Shown here one piece after another: positions 41,732 through 51,469 of a DNA stretch of 64,000 nucleotides. Location: positions 22,353 through 86,352 of the forward strand of contig JAFGBD010000074.1 in the NCBI GenBank assembly GCA_016933335.1, given 5' to 3'. The notes below the pieces were generated by a model. It saw only the letters and a program-made list of their open reading frames with translations, did not search any database and had not been told where the DNA came from. Each line of letters starts with the position of its first letter. Position 1 is the first letter of the stretch. This stretch comes from Bacteroidales bacterium (GTDB lineage: Bacteria > Bacteroidota > Bacteroidia > Bacteroidales > UBA10428). Both the position numbers and the translations under genes were made by a program.

Positions 41732-43111
41732 CTATTCATTTACACTATCATCTCCGATAAACAGGTATACAAATCCGGATCGTTGTTTTTTATTGTTGTA
41801 TGATTTGACTTTTATCCCTTCCTTCTCAATATACTCAAATGCAATAACGGCATCCACCACATAGTAATATATTCCTTCTGATGCTCTTCGCTTTGAGTCC
41901 ATGATCCTGCCGTCCCAGCCTTCCCAGTCGCGGATATTACCTGAATACTCATGGACTTTCTTCCCATACCGGTTAAATATAACAATGGATATACTGTATA
42001 TTGAAATATCATGTATCCTGAAATAATCATTGTCTCCGTCGCCGTTAGGAGTGAAAACATTCGGGAACACAAGTGAATCAAAAGGATTTGCTATGGTACG
42101 TTCAATAAAGGTTGAATCAACACATTCAAGGGGTTTGGGTGCATAAGTGAAGAGTACTGCTTTATATGTCCCGGGGAAATAGTATTCATGTATTATGGTA
42201 TCATCGGCGCTGTAAAACGTTGTATCCTCATCGTCGCCAAAGTTAAGGTAATATTTTGCAGTATTTCTTGAGCCGTTGTCAAAAAATTTGAATTTTGCAG
42301 GACCGGGATACTCTCCTGCCTCGAGAGTGTTGTAATACCTTGTACCATAATAATTACCATAATTTTCAGGATAATAATCACTGTTATACAGCGCAACGGT
42401 GTCAATGCCAAGTTCAGCCTTTGAGCGAATGGCAATAAAATATAAACTGTCAGTGCGCTCAAGTCCGAACCTGGTATCTTTCAGTTTTTGAACATAGGTT
42501 GTATTCTCGTACGGAGGATTGGTAACGAGTGCATTGATAAACCTGGATGCGGGATAAGATCCTTCCTCCGTATCCTTTTCCCAGGAGATCTGGTAAGTGG
42601 TTGTGATGGTGATTGTTGAATCGTAGCCGGGAATATAATAATAATAGCTGCCATAAGGTTCAAAAGATGTAATGCTGATGGTTGAACAGGTGAAATTAAC
42701 ACCATTGACAGTATCAATTTCAGCCTTATAATCATGAAAGATGACCCAGACCTGCGATGTGTCTGTAATAGCTCCCTTGCTTCGGATAACCCTGTAACCG
42801 GCAAAGGTTGTGATGGTGTCTACCTCTGATCTTGTTCCTGATGTAGCAAGGAAACCGGTATAATCAAGAAGTGCGGTATCGTATTTTGACCAGACAAAAG
42901 CCCATCCGTCAGTGCTGTTAGGTGATTCCACAGCCAGTGTTATGGATATTCTGTCGCCGTAATCCGGTTCGTTAAATACAAAAACCGAGTCTTTAAAGGG
43001 ACTGTATTGTACGGTATCGCTGTAATGCGGATCTGGACTGTAAATCTGTGCAATACCAGGAATAAATATAAGGAATGATGATATAATGTTTAGAATTATT
43101 CGTACCGGCAT
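41732..43111 (-). CDS. Secreted protein with gliding-motility-type (T9SS type B) C-terminus
   Basis: A 459-aa exported protein. It has a signal peptide (MPVRIILNIISSFLIFIPGIAQ), a PKD-like region around residues 290-350 (FGDDEDTTFYSADDTIIHEYYFPGTY-type pattern), and a CHU_C-type C-terminal domain (VFPNVFTPNGDGDNDYFRI, then IFNRYGKKVHEYSG, WDGR, GIYYYVV). That domain directs export by the type IX secretion system. The role on the cell surface is unknown. The ORF-track start is TTG; ATG 43111 gives a clean signal peptide. Confidence 0.88.
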   Translation of the reverse strand: MPVRIILNIISSFLIFIPGIAQIYSPDPHYSDTVQYSPFKDSVFVFNEPDYGDRISITLAVESPNSTDGWAFVWSKYDTALLDYTGFLATSGTRSEVDTITTFAGYRVIRSKGAITDTSQVWVIFHDYKAEIDTVNGVNFTCSTISITSFEPYGSYYYYIPGYDSTITITTTYQISWEKDTEEGSYPASRFINALVTNPPYENTTYVQKLKDTRFGLERTDSLYFIAIRSKAELGIDTVALYNSDYYPENYGNYYGTRYYNTLEAGEYPGPAKFKFFDNGSRNTAKYYLNFGDDEDTTFYSADDTIIHEYYFPGTYKAVLFTYAPKPLECVDSTFIERTIANPFDSLVFPNVFTPNGDGDNDYFRIHDISIYSISIVIFNRYGKKVHEYSGNIRDWEGWDGRIMDSKRRASEGIYYYVVDAVIAFEYIEKEGIKVKSYNNKKQRSGFVYLFIGDDSVNE

Positions 43112-43647
43112 ATGATTAGTGTAAACTCTCAATATGAAACAAATTATTTAGCAAAATATTATGTCAGAATGCTCTTATCACTGATATTACCATGATTATT
43201 TATCAAGCATCAGGATGGCATTAATCTCTGCAATTTTAATAAATATTCCCAACACAAGGAAATATATCTTTTGTTATACCGGATTATCATGTGTTCTTTA
43301 TTTCAGATTGCTTATTGAAATGACGCAATCAGTCAGAAAATCAAAATTCCGGATTTAAAATACTTCAGAAATTTTATCATTGTATTCAAACCACAGTCGT
43401 GCAAATGCTTTGTTATATAATCCGGCTTCATATCATCATTCAGGTTTAAAAAAAACGCTTTTCTTATTTAGGATTATATATTGCTTATTGTAATTTTGGG
43501 ATTCATCGGTCGCGGCGAGGTTGTATGTTTGATTATTCAATTCATGCACAGGCATTTAACAGTGTTTTTTAATATCTGATCGAAAAAGCACCCGCAAAGA
43601 GACACCTGAACATTTGTAACAATGAAGGATTATAAACCGGAATCATT
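43112..43647. other. Long non-coding gap between divergent genes
   Basis: About 540 nt between the divergent T9SS gene and the helicase gene. I found no ORF with family features and no RNA gene. A TATGTTTG element at 43524-43531 may be the -7 box of the helicase promoter, but no -33 element is at the right distance. Confidence 0.5.
43524..43531 (+). promoter_or_regulatory. Possible -7 element for the helicase gene
   Basis: TATGTTTG fits TAnnTTTG. The nearest TTTG upstream is 25 bp away instead of 19-20, so support is weak. Confidence 0.3.
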
Positions 43648-45930
43648 GTGGAGAAAGATTTTTTAAAAGATTTAAACGAGGCTCAGCACACAGCAGTAGT
43701 CAATACAGAAGGACCAGCACTGGTAATTGCCGGGGCAGGTTCTGGCAAGACCAGGGTGCTGACATACAGAACAGCCTGGTTACTGAATAAAGGGATCATG
43801 CCCGGCCAGATCCTGGCACTGACTTTTACCAACAAAGCTGCAGGAGAAATGAAAGAGCGGATAGGAAAACTGGTAGGGGAAGATCTTGCAAGATATCTGT
43901 GGATGGGGACATTTCATTCTATTTTTGCCAGAATTCTGAGGTTTGAAGCTGAATTTCTCGGATACGACTCAAGATATTCAATATATGATAATACCGATTC
44001 AAAGAGCCTTGTCAAATCGATAATCAGGGAACTCAATCTTGATGAACAGGTTTATAAGCCAGGAGAAGTGTTTGGCAGGATATCTTCAGCAAAGAACAAT
44101 CTTATTACTGCACAGGCTTATAACAATAACCAGCAGATCACAGACCGTGATCGTGCTGCCAGAAAGGAGCGCATCGGAGATATTTACCGTATTTATGCAA
44201 GTCGTTGTAAAAAGGCCAATGCGATGGATTTTGACGATTTGCTGTTAAATACAAATATTTTATTTCGTGATTTTCCGGAGGTGCTTCAGAAATACCAGTC
44301 GCGATTTTCATATATCCTGGTTGATGAATACCAGGATACCAATTACTGCCAGTATCTGATTGTAAATAAACTTGCTGCTGTTCACCGGAATGTTTGCGTG
44401 GTTGGTGATGATGCACAGAGCATTTATTCATTCCGGGGTGCAAAGATTGAGAACATCCTGAATTTCAGAAATGATTATCCGGCATATCATCTGTATAAAC
44501 TTGAACAAAACTACCGTTCAACCCAAACCATTGTCAATGCCGCCAACAGTATTATTGCAAAGAACAAGGGACAAATTCACAAAAAGGTATGGTCGAAGAA
44601 CGATCTGGGTGAGAGATTAAAAATCGTTGAGACACTGACTGATCATGAAGAGGGTTTTGTTATATCCAATTCTATTCTGGATACTCAGCTGACGGATAGA
44701 GAGCTGTACAGTGATTTTGCCATCTTGTACAGGACCAATGCCCAGTCACGTATTTTTGAAGAGTCGCTTCGCAAGAAGAATATTCCTTATAAAATATATG
44801 GCAGCATATCATTTTATCAGAGAAAAGAGATAAAGGATGTGCTGGCCTACCTGCGCCTGATTGTCAATCCGCTTGATGATGAAGCCCTGAAGCGAATCAT
44901 CAATTACCCTGCCAGAGGTATAGGTCATGTTACACAGGAAAAACTGGAAAGTCAGGCGGCACAGGCTGGCATTTCCATCTGGCAGCTACTTGGCCGGATA
45001 GACTCATCACAACTGGCTTTAAACAGCGGCACCGTTACAAAGCTGAAACATTTCAGAAGCATGATCGAAGAATTGCAATCAATGTCGCAGGAGCTTGATG
45101 CATACGATCTGGCACAAAATGTGGCTTCAAAGTCGGGCATATTGAAAGATTTGTATAACGGGCAGACTGTTGAAGAAAGAAGCAAAATTGAGAACATAGA
45201 AGAATTGCTGAATGCCATCAGGGAATTTGCGGAAGAAGCACAGGAAAATGATGAAAAGGCCGGTATTGATAAATATCTTGAGAATGTTTCATTACTGACC
45301 GATATGGACAATGAAAAAGAAGAGGACAAAAACAAGGTGACGATCATGACCATGCATTCTGCCAAAGGTCTTGAATTTAATAATGTGTATATTGCCGGAT
45401 GCGAGGAAAGACTTTTCCCTTCATTGTTATCAATGGATAATCCGCAGGATCTGGAGGAAGAAAGGAGACTATTTTATGTGGCAGTCACAAGGGCCAGAAA
45501 GAAAGTGATGATAACATACTCCAGGTCAAGGTACCGCTGGGGTGTACCGACAGATTGTGAGCCAAGCCGGTTTATTTCTGAGATTGACTCGCAGTATATT
45601 GACTGGCCTCAGCAAAAAAGACCTGAAGCGTTTATTTTTAATGAAGCCGATGAACTGCAGAAACCTTATTTCAGGAAAAGAGCGGACGGATATAAAAAAG
45701 AAAGGACATGGACTCAAAACCTGCACCATAAACCTGATCCTGGTTTCAGGCCTGATAATCCGGATTTGATACAGATCGGAATGAAAATTGAGCATCAGCG
45801 ATTCGGCTTTGGTAAGGTAATACATCTGGAAGGATCATCCCAGGATAAAAAGGCCACGGTTTTTTTTCAGTCATTGGGTCAGGAGAAGCAGCTCCTGCTG
45901 AAATTTGCGAGGCTGAAGATCGTAAAGTAA
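43648..45930 (+). CDS. UvrD/PcrA/Rep-type superfamily 1 DNA helicase
   Basis: A 760-aa ATP-dependent 3'-5' DNA helicase for repair and replication restart. Motifs in order: I GAGSGKTRVL, Ia LALTFTNKAAGEM, II VDEYQDTN, III GDDAQSIYSFRGA, IV LEQNYRSTQ, V TIMTMHSAKGLEF, VI VAVTRARKKVM. A C-terminal tail ends in a segment (GMKIEHQRFGFGKVIHLEG) like the Tudor-like domain that binds RNA polymerase in PcrA. The start is GTG. Length is typical. Confidence 0.95.
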   Translation: MEKDFLKDLNEAQHTAVVNTEGPALVIAGAGSGKTRVLTYRTAWLLNKGIMPGQILALTFTNKAAGEMKERIGKLVGEDLARYLWMGTFHSIFARILRFEAEFLGYDSRYSIYDNTDSKSLVKSIIRELNLDEQVYKPGEVFGRISSAKNNLITAQAYNNNQQITDRDRAARKERIGDIYRIYASRCKKANAMDFDDLLLNTNILFRDFPEVLQKYQSRFSYILVDEYQDTNYCQYLIVNKLAAVHRNVCVVGDDAQSIYSFRGAKIENILNFRNDYPAYHLYKLEQNYRSTQTIVNAANSIIAKNKGQIHKKVWSKNDLGERLKIVETLTDHEEGFVISNSILDTQLTDRELYSDFAILYRTNAQSRIFEESLRKKNIPYKIYGSISFYQRKEIKDVLAYLRLIVNPLDDEALKRIINYPARGIGHVTQEKLESQAAQAGISIWQLLGRIDSSQLALNSGTVTKLKHFRSMIEELQSMSQELDAYDLAQNVASKSGILKDLYNGQTVEERSKIENIEELLNAIREFAEEAQENDEKAGIDKYLENVSLLTDMDNEKEEDKNKVTIMTMHSAKGLEFNNVYIAGCEERLFPSLLSMDNPQDLEEERRLFYVAVTRARKKVMITYSRSRYRWGVPTDCEPSRFISEIDSQYIDWPQQKRPEAFIFNEADELQKPYFRKRADGYKKERTWTQNLHHKPDPGFRPDNPDLIQIGMKIEHQRFGFGKVIHLEGSSQDKKATVFFQSLGQEKQLLLKFARLKIVK

Positions 45931-45951
45931 GTGTAACTAATTAAAGAAACT

Positions 45952-45983
45952 TTTGATTGCTAACTAATTTTCAATTAGTTTTG
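45952..45983 (+). promoter_or_regulatory. Promoter of the DUF4290-murA operon
   Basis: TTTG-N20-TAGTTTTG, an exact -7 element and exact -33 TTTG. It lies about 15 nt before the ATG at 45998, so the leader is very short. Confidence 0.7.
45962..45980. repeat. Perfect inverted repeat inside the DUF4290-murA promoter
   Basis: AACTAATT-TTC-AATTAGTT is a perfect 8-bp inverted repeat with a 3-nt centre. It covers the spacer and the start of the -7 element. It may be an operator, or the end hairpin of the upstream helicase transcript (stop at 45930). Confidence 0.55.
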
Positions 45984-45997
45984 CTAAAAACAAATTC

Positions 45998-46588
45998 ATG
46001 AGCTACGACTATAACACACAAAGAAACAGGTTGGTTCTTCCCGAATATGGCAGAAATATTCAAAAAATGGTTGAATACATCATTAATGTTGAAGACAGGG
46101 ATGAAAGAAACCGTCTGGCAAAAGCAATTATAGCCATTATGGGAAATATGAATCCGCATCTGAGGGATATCAGTGATTTTAAGCACAAACTATGGGATCA
46201 CCTGGCCATCATGTCTAATTTCCAGATTGATATTGATTCACCCTATGAAAAACCAACACCCAAAATACTTACAGAAAAGCCGCGGAGAATATTTAAACAA
46301 TCAGTGGGTATCAGATACAAACACTATGGCCGTGTCATTGAACTGATGATTGAAGAGGCGATCAAAATGCCTGAAGGTAAGGAGAAAGAAGAACTGACCA
46401 AGATCATCGCCAACCATATGAAGAAATCTTACCTGACCTGGAACAGGGATGTGGTTGATGATGAAGTCATACTTAATGACCTTTCAAAACTTTCTGACGG
46501 AAAACTCCATATTGTTGAAGGCACCAAACTCAATGACTCCAGGGAGATTTTTAAAAGCAAAAGAAAGAGGATGCAAAAGAAAAAATAG
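45998..46588 (+). CDS. DUF4290 family protein
   Basis: A 196-aa cytoplasmic protein of the DUF4290 family, conserved in Bacteroidota; function unknown. It has the family N-terminus YNTQRNRLVLPEYGRNIQKMVEY and an extremely basic tail (SKRKRMQKKK). It is 33 nt upstream of murA and shares its promoter, which hints at a link with cell-wall synthesis. Confidence 0.9.
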   Translation: MSYDYNTQRNRLVLPEYGRNIQKMVEYIINVEDRDERNRLAKAIIAIMGNMNPHLRDISDFKHKLWDHLAIMSNFQIDIDSPYEKPTPKILTEKPRRIFKQSVGIRYKHYGRVIELMIEEAIKMPEGKEKEELTKIIANHMKKSYLTWNRDVVDDEVILNDLSKLSDGKLHIVEGTKLNDSREIFKSKRKRMQKKK

Positions 46589-46621
46589 AAGAATTCACTG
46601 TTCGGTTTTTTTACATAGACA

Positions 46622-47926
46622 ATGAGTTCGTTTAAAATCAACGGAGGAAAACACCTGAAAGGAGAACTGGTGCCGCAGGGAGCCAAAAATGAAGCCTTAC
46701 AGGTGATTTGCGCTGCACTGCTTACTCCAGACAAAGTCATCATCAATAACATACCTGATATTCTCGATATAAGAAATCTCATAGGTTTGCTGAAAATAAT
46801 GGGAGTTGAAGTTGAACAAACTTCAGGCCATCAGTATACATTTTGTGCGAGGAATGTCAATACGGAATTTTTACTGTCTGATGAGTACCGTGAGAGAACT
46901 GCCAGCCTGCGCGGTTCCGTCATGATCATCGGGCCGCTGCTGGCAAGGTTTAAAAAGGGTTATATTCCGAAACCCGGAGGTGATAAAATCGGCAGGAGAA
47001 GGCTTGATACGCATTTCAACGGATTGGTCAGCCTGGGTGCCAGGTTCAGGGTTGATCTGAAGGATGATTTTTACCGTATTGAAGCCAATGAACTTCATGG
47101 AAGTGACATACTGCTTGAAGAAGCTTCGGTGACTGGCACAGCCAATATAATCATGGCAGCTGTTCTTGCAGAAGGAACAAGCATCATATACAATGCCGCA
47201 TGCGAACCATATATTCAGCAGCTCTGTAAGATGCTCAACAGGATGGGAGCAAAGATCTCGGGAATTGGATCAAACCTCCTGACAGTTGAAGGGGTAAAAT
47301 ACCTGAAGGGGTGCGAACATACCATTCTGCCCGATATGATTGAGGTGGGAAGTTTCATTGGCCTCGCTGCCCTGACCGGATCAGAAATCACCATTAAAAA
47401 TGTTTCATATCAAAATCTCGGAATAATCCCGAGGGCATTCAGGCGCCTTGGAATACAGTTTGAAAAAGTCGGCGATGACATATGTATACCCGCACAGGAT
47501 CATTATGAGATAGAGACTTTCATTGACGGTTCCATAATGACCATCGATGATGCGCCATGGCCGGGACTGACCCCGGATCTGTTAAGTGTTATACTGGTGG
47601 TTGCCACCCAGGCAAGGGGCAGCATCCTGATACATCAGAAGATGTTCGAAAGCAGGTTGTTTTTTGTGGATAAGCTCATCGATATGGGAGCACAGATCAT
47701 TTTGTGTGATCCCCACAGGGCCACAATCATCGGTTTGGACAACCAGATAAAGCTCAGGCCTACCACCATGACTTCCCCTGATATCCGCGCCGGTGTTGCC
47801 TTGCTTATTGCAGCCCTTTCGGCTGAAGGAACAAGCATCATCCACAACATCGAACAAATCGACAGGGGGTATGAAGATATCGACAAGCGGCTAAGTGCAA
47901 TAGGAGCTGAAATAACCAGGATTTGA
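46622..47926 (+). CDS. murA: UDP-N-acetylglucosamine 1-carboxyvinyltransferase
   Basis: A 434-aa enzyme for the first committed step of peptidoglycan synthesis (enolpyruvyl transfer from PEP to UDP-GlcNAc). GAKNEAL with the catalytic Lys22, the RGSVMIIGPLLARF segment and DDAPWPGLTPDL are present. In the active-site loop the residue that is Cys115 in E. coli (PGGCxIG) is Asp121 here (KPGGDKIGRRR). Cys is the fosfomycin attachment point, so the enzyme should be intrinsically insensitive, as known for other Asp-type MurA. Second gene of the DUF4290 operon. Confidence 0.97.
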   Translation: MSSFKINGGKHLKGELVPQGAKNEALQVICAALLTPDKVIINNIPDILDIRNLIGLLKIMGVEVEQTSGHQYTFCARNVNTEFLLSDEYRERTASLRGSVMIIGPLLARFKKGYIPKPGGDKIGRRRLDTHFNGLVSLGARFRVDLKDDFYRIEANELHGSDILLEEASVTGTANIIMAAVLAEGTSIIYNAACEPYIQQLCKMLNRMGAKISGIGSNLLTVEGVKYLKGCEHTILPDMIEVGSFIGLAALTGSEITIKNVSYQNLGIIPRAFRRLGIQFEKVGDDICIPAQDHYEIETFIDGSIMTIDDAPWPGLTPDLLSVILVVATQARGSILIHQKMFESRLFFVDKLIDMGAQIILCDPHRATIIGLDNQIKLRPTTMTSPDIRAGVALLIAALSAEGTSIIHNIEQIDRGYEDIDKRLSAIGAEITRI

Positions 47927-47971
47927 TAACCCTGGGAGCTGTTTTCTGAAATTCACCGGATTACATGACAG

Positions 47972-49381
47972 CTACTGCCTGAGTTCCATAAGTACCACAT
48001 TCTCAATATGATGGGTATGCGGAAACATGTCTACCGGCTGTGATTTTTTCAGGCTGTATCTTTCTGACAACAGTTGAATATCCCTTGCCTGGGTAGCCGG
48101 ATTACAGCTTACATAAACGATTTTGCCAGGCAGCAGTTTTAAAATCCGGTTAACAACACCGGCATGCATACCGGCCCGCGGGGGATCAATTGTCATGACA
48201 TCAGGTTTTCCGTGAAAGGCAATGAATTCATCGTTTAAGACAATTTTAATATCCCCTGCTGAAAAGTTAACATTGACTATTGAGTTTAATACAGCATTTC
48301 TCTTTGCATCTTCAATTGCCTCAGGCACATATTCTATACCGACCACTTTTTTGCAATACCGGGCCAGAAGCAACGCAATGGTTCCTGTACCGGTGTAAAG
48401 ATCATATACTGTTTCATTGCCCGTTAATCTTGCAAAATCCCTGGCAGTCCTGTAAAGCATTATGGCCTGCAGGGTATTGGTCTGAAAAAAAGACTTCGGC
48501 CCTATTTTAAACCGGAGGTTTTCTATTTCTTCAATGATATGATCACTCCCGCTGTACAGTTGCATATCCAGATCATGAAAAGTATCATTTCCTTTGGGAT
48601 TGATGACATAAAACAGGGAGGTTATCCGAGGGAACTCTTTAAGAATAAATTCCATCAGATTCCTGATCATACCGGTGTTATCCTCAAAAAATGAAAGGAT
48701 GACCATTACCTCTCCTTTCAATGTGTTTCTTATTGTAAGCGTTCGGAGAAATCCTTCCTGTCTGGTATGATCGAAGAATCTGTATTTATTGCGAAGTGTA
48801 TATTCTTTGACAGCCATGCGAATCCGGTTGGACGGTTCAGCCTGAAGGTGACAGTGACTGATGTCAAGCACGCGGTCGAATCTGCCGGGGATATGAAATC
48901 CAAGCGCTTTTCTTTCAGTTATTTCAAGACCGCTGTCAACTTCATCTTCTGTCAGCCAGCGGTTCTCTGAAAAGGTATATTCCAGTTTGTTTCTGTAATG
49001 AACCAGGTGATTTGACGGAATGACAGGCATCATTTCGGGTATTTCGGCTTTTGCAATACGTTCAAGATTGTCTTTTACCTGCTTTTGCTTATATCGCAGT
49101 TGTTCAGGGTAGGGTAGCTGCTGCCATGTACAACCCCCGCAAACTCCGAAATGCTCACAAAACGGTTCAACTCTTTTTTCAGCGTATTTTTTAACATTGA
49201 TTACGACGCCTTCCATGTATTTTTTGCGTTTCCGGATAATCTGAACGTCCACCACATCGCCCGGCACTGCCTGAGGCACAAATACGATCATTCCTTCATA
49301 CTTTCCTATTGCTTTGCCTTCGGCAGCGACATCAATGATTTCAAGTCCGTTAAGCCGCGGGTATTTCTTTTTTCTTCCCAT
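47972..49381 (-). CDS. rlmD: 23S rRNA (uracil-5-)-methyltransferase RlmD-like
   Basis: A 469-aa SAM-dependent rRNA m5U methyltransferase. An N-terminal TRAM domain (about residues 10-65) is followed by a 4Fe-4S cysteine set (C-x5-C-x2-C in CEHFGVCGGC, plus a later Cys in SHCHLQ). The methyltransferase domain has YDLYTGTGTIALLLARYC (SAM), DPPRAGMH and the nucleophile Cys in YVSCNPATQARD. RlmC and RlmCD-type specificities cannot be excluded. The start at 49381 is chosen over the ATG at 49420 because a -7 promoter element lies between them. Confidence 0.9.
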   Translation of the reverse strand: MGRKKKYPRLNGLEIIDVAAEGKAIGKYEGMIVFVPQAVPGDVVDVQIIRKRKKYMEGVVINVKKYAEKRVEPFCEHFGVCGGCTWQQLPYPEQLRYKQKQVKDNLERIAKAEIPEMMPVIPSNHLVHYRNKLEYTFSENRWLTEDEVDSGLEITERKALGFHIPGRFDRVLDISHCHLQAEPSNRIRMAVKEYTLRNKYRFFDHTRQEGFLRTLTIRNTLKGEVMVILSFFEDNTGMIRNLMEFILKEFPRITSLFYVINPKGNDTFHDLDMQLYSGSDHIIEEIENLRFKIGPKSFFQTNTLQAIMLYRTARDFARLTGNETVYDLYTGTGTIALLLARYCKKVVGIEYVPEAIEDAKRNAVLNSIVNVNFSAGDIKIVLNDEFIAFHGKPDVMTIDPPRAGMHAGVVNRILKLLPGKIVYVSCNPATQARDIQLLSERYSLKKSQPVDMFPHTHHIENVVLMELRQ

Positions 49382-49399
49382 GATCCCGTTTCTGAGTTG

Positions 49400-49407
49400 C
49401 AAAGATA
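49400..49407 (-). promoter_or_regulatory. -7 promoter element of rlmD
   Basis: On the minus strand TATCTTTG, an exact TAnnTTTG. No clear TTG -33 element is seen at 19 bp. Its position between the two candidate ATGs supports the downstream start. Confidence 0.5.
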
Positions 49408-49546
49408 GAAAATTGTTCATTGTTTAAGGCTCCGGGTTTATTACTGAGCGGATCATAAGAAAGGCGTTTACAACAGTCAGTGCTTAAAATAATCATGATT
49501 TTTAATCAACGGTTATTTGCGGTCGGGCACTTATATTTTTTTTCTG

Positions 49547-49577
49547 TTTGTGTATTGAAATATCACAAGTATATTTG
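49547..49577 (+). promoter_or_regulatory. Promoter of the pectate-lyase-like gene
   Basis: TTTG-N19-TATATTTG, exact in both elements and in spacing. It lies about 40 nt before the ATG at 49618. Confidence 0.8.
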
Positions 49578-49617
49578 TGTACCTGAATTAAACCGGGAGA
49601 AAAAAGTCAAATAATTA

Positions 49618-51138
49618 ATGATGAAAATAATACATGTCGTTCTGTCTTCAATGGTCTTTTATGTTTTTTCAGCCGGTATGATTGCCCAGCCATATTATGT
49701 AGCGCTGAATGGCAACAATGACTATGACGGATCTGAGACAAAGCCCTTTGAAACAATTGAAAAAGCAGTAAGTGTGGTGAAAGCAGGTGAAACCATCTAT
49801 GTAAGAGGGGGGACCTATGAATTACTTGCCACGATAACAATCGGTATCAGCGGGACCACCGATTCCATGATTTCATTGCATGCATATCACGGCGAACGTG
49901 CTGTTCTTGATTTTTCAGGTCAGGAGCTTGGCGGCAGTAACAGAGGCATTAAATTAACAGGGAGTTACTGGCATATTAAAGGGATTGATATTACAGGAGC
50001 CGGTGATAACGGAATGAAAATAGAAGGGGGTAGCAATAATATCATTGAAAACTGTGCTTTTTACAGGAACAGGGATTCGGGTATGCAGCTAGACAACGGG
50101 GCTTCCAACAATAAAGTCATCAACTGTGATTCTTATTACAATGCCGATCCAGCTGATTATGGTGATGCTGATGGTTTTGCACCCAAGCTGAGTGTCGGCA
50201 GCGGCAACCATTTTTATGGATGCAGGGCATGGAAAAACTGTGATGACGGATGGGACGGATATCTCAGAGGGGCCGATGATGTCAGTAATTCAGCTGAGAA
50301 TTGCTGGTCGTTTGAAAACGGTTACCTCGAAAACGGAACTGATCCCGGACCACAGGCTAATGGAAACGGCTTCAAGATGGGAGGCAGCGATGATAAAACC
50401 CTGAGACATAATTTTACCCTGAAAAACTGCCTTGCTTTTAAAAACAAGGTGAAAGGATTCGACCAGAACAACAATAAAGGTTCTATGATCTTATACAACT
50501 GTACGGGCCATAACAATCTGACTGCAAACTTCAGAATGACCCAGGAACTTGCAGCCGGAAAGGTCCTCATAGTAAAAAACTGCGTCGATCTGGGCGGTTC
50601 TGCAGAGATAGCGACTTTTGCCCAGCAGGAGAAAAACAGCTGGATGAGCCCGTTTGTGGTAACCGGTGAGGATTTCTTAAGTATTGATGATATATCGGCC
50701 TATGGCCCGAGAAAAGAAGATGGCAGTCTGCCCGATATTGCTTACATGCATCTGGCACCGGGCAGTGATTTAATAGATGCAGGTGTGGATGTCGGTTTGC
50801 CTTTTGCGGGATCATTGCCTGACCTTGGATGTTTTGAAGCAGACATCACTGCCATACATGATCGTACCATTTTGACAGGGGTGGTTTGTTATCCCAATCC
50901 CATAAGAAGTACAGGATTTTTATCTTTAAATCTGCCGGAAGGAGGCCATTGTGTGATGAGGCTATATGATGTTTCGGGCAGGTTCGTCAGGACGCTGCCA
51001 GACATCAATGTAAAGGCAGGTGAGCAGCAAATTTCTTTTGACGTTGGGGATCTTCAGGATGGCTTTTACTTTCTCAGGATGACTTTGGACAACACTCCTG
51101 TTTTTGTCATCAGATTATTCAAACAATCTGAATTTTGA
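49618..51138 (+). CDS. Secreted pectate-lyase-like beta-helix protein with T9SS type A tail
   Basis: A 506-aa exported protein. A signal peptide (ending GMIAQ) is followed by a right-handed parallel beta-helix (about residues 22-400) with PL9-like features: YYVALNGNNDYDGSETKPF at the start and HIKGIDITGAGDNGMKIEGG in the helix. Then comes a Por-secretion C-terminal domain (VVCYPNPIRSTGFLSLNLPEGG, RLYDVSGRFV, LQDGFYFLRMT) for type IX secretion. It may cleave pectin-like polymers; catalytic residues cannot be fixed by eye. No PUL genes lie beside it. Confidence 0.85.
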   Translation: MMKIIHVVLSSMVFYVFSAGMIAQPYYVALNGNNDYDGSETKPFETIEKAVSVVKAGETIYVRGGTYELLATITIGISGTTDSMISLHAYHGERAVLDFSGQELGGSNRGIKLTGSYWHIKGIDITGAGDNGMKIEGGSNNIIENCAFYRNRDSGMQLDNGASNNKVINCDSYYNADPADYGDADGFAPKLSVGSGNHFYGCRAWKNCDDGWDGYLRGADDVSNSAENCWSFENGYLENGTDPGPQANGNGFKMGGSDDKTLRHNFTLKNCLAFKNKVKGFDQNNNKGSMILYNCTGHNNLTANFRMTQELAAGKVLIVKNCVDLGGSAEIATFAQQEKNSWMSPFVVTGEDFLSIDDISAYGPRKEDGSLPDIAYMHLAPGSDLIDAGVDVGLPFAGSLPDLGCFEADITAIHDRTILTGVVCYPNPIRSTGFLSLNLPEGGHCVMRLYDVSGRFVRTLPDINVKAGEQQISFDVGDLQDGFYFLRMTLDNTPVFVIRLFKQSEF

Positions 51139-51469
51139 CAATATCAGCTGATGACAGAAAGCATGGATAAATGCCGGGAGATTTTAAGCAGACTGCTGAG
51201 CATGTGAGAATATCATCGCTTGTCTGCAGCTGTATCAATTTAAGCTGATATTTCAATACTTGTCAGACATGCAGGACGTTAGTCCGGAAGGATGATTGTA
51301 TTTCAGCCGGACAATGAATGACTTGCTGATGAAACCAATTTTCAAATTTTACGTAATTTCAATTATATCAGTTATTTTAGCATGAGATATCGTCTGACTT
51401 CGGCATATATTCTGATTTCTGTATAAATTTTGATTCATAATCGACCACCAAACCTTTAATATATTAGCA
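51139..51469. other. Intergenic region before the lipoprotein gene
   Basis: No gene recognised in 331 nt. The palindrome ATCAGCTGAT lies shortly after the upstream stop codon, and a partial copy (AGCTGATAT) follows about 100 nt later. No exact TAnnTTTG promoter was found for the lipoprotein gene; AAATTTTG about 40 nt before the ATG is one position off. Confidence 0.4.
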
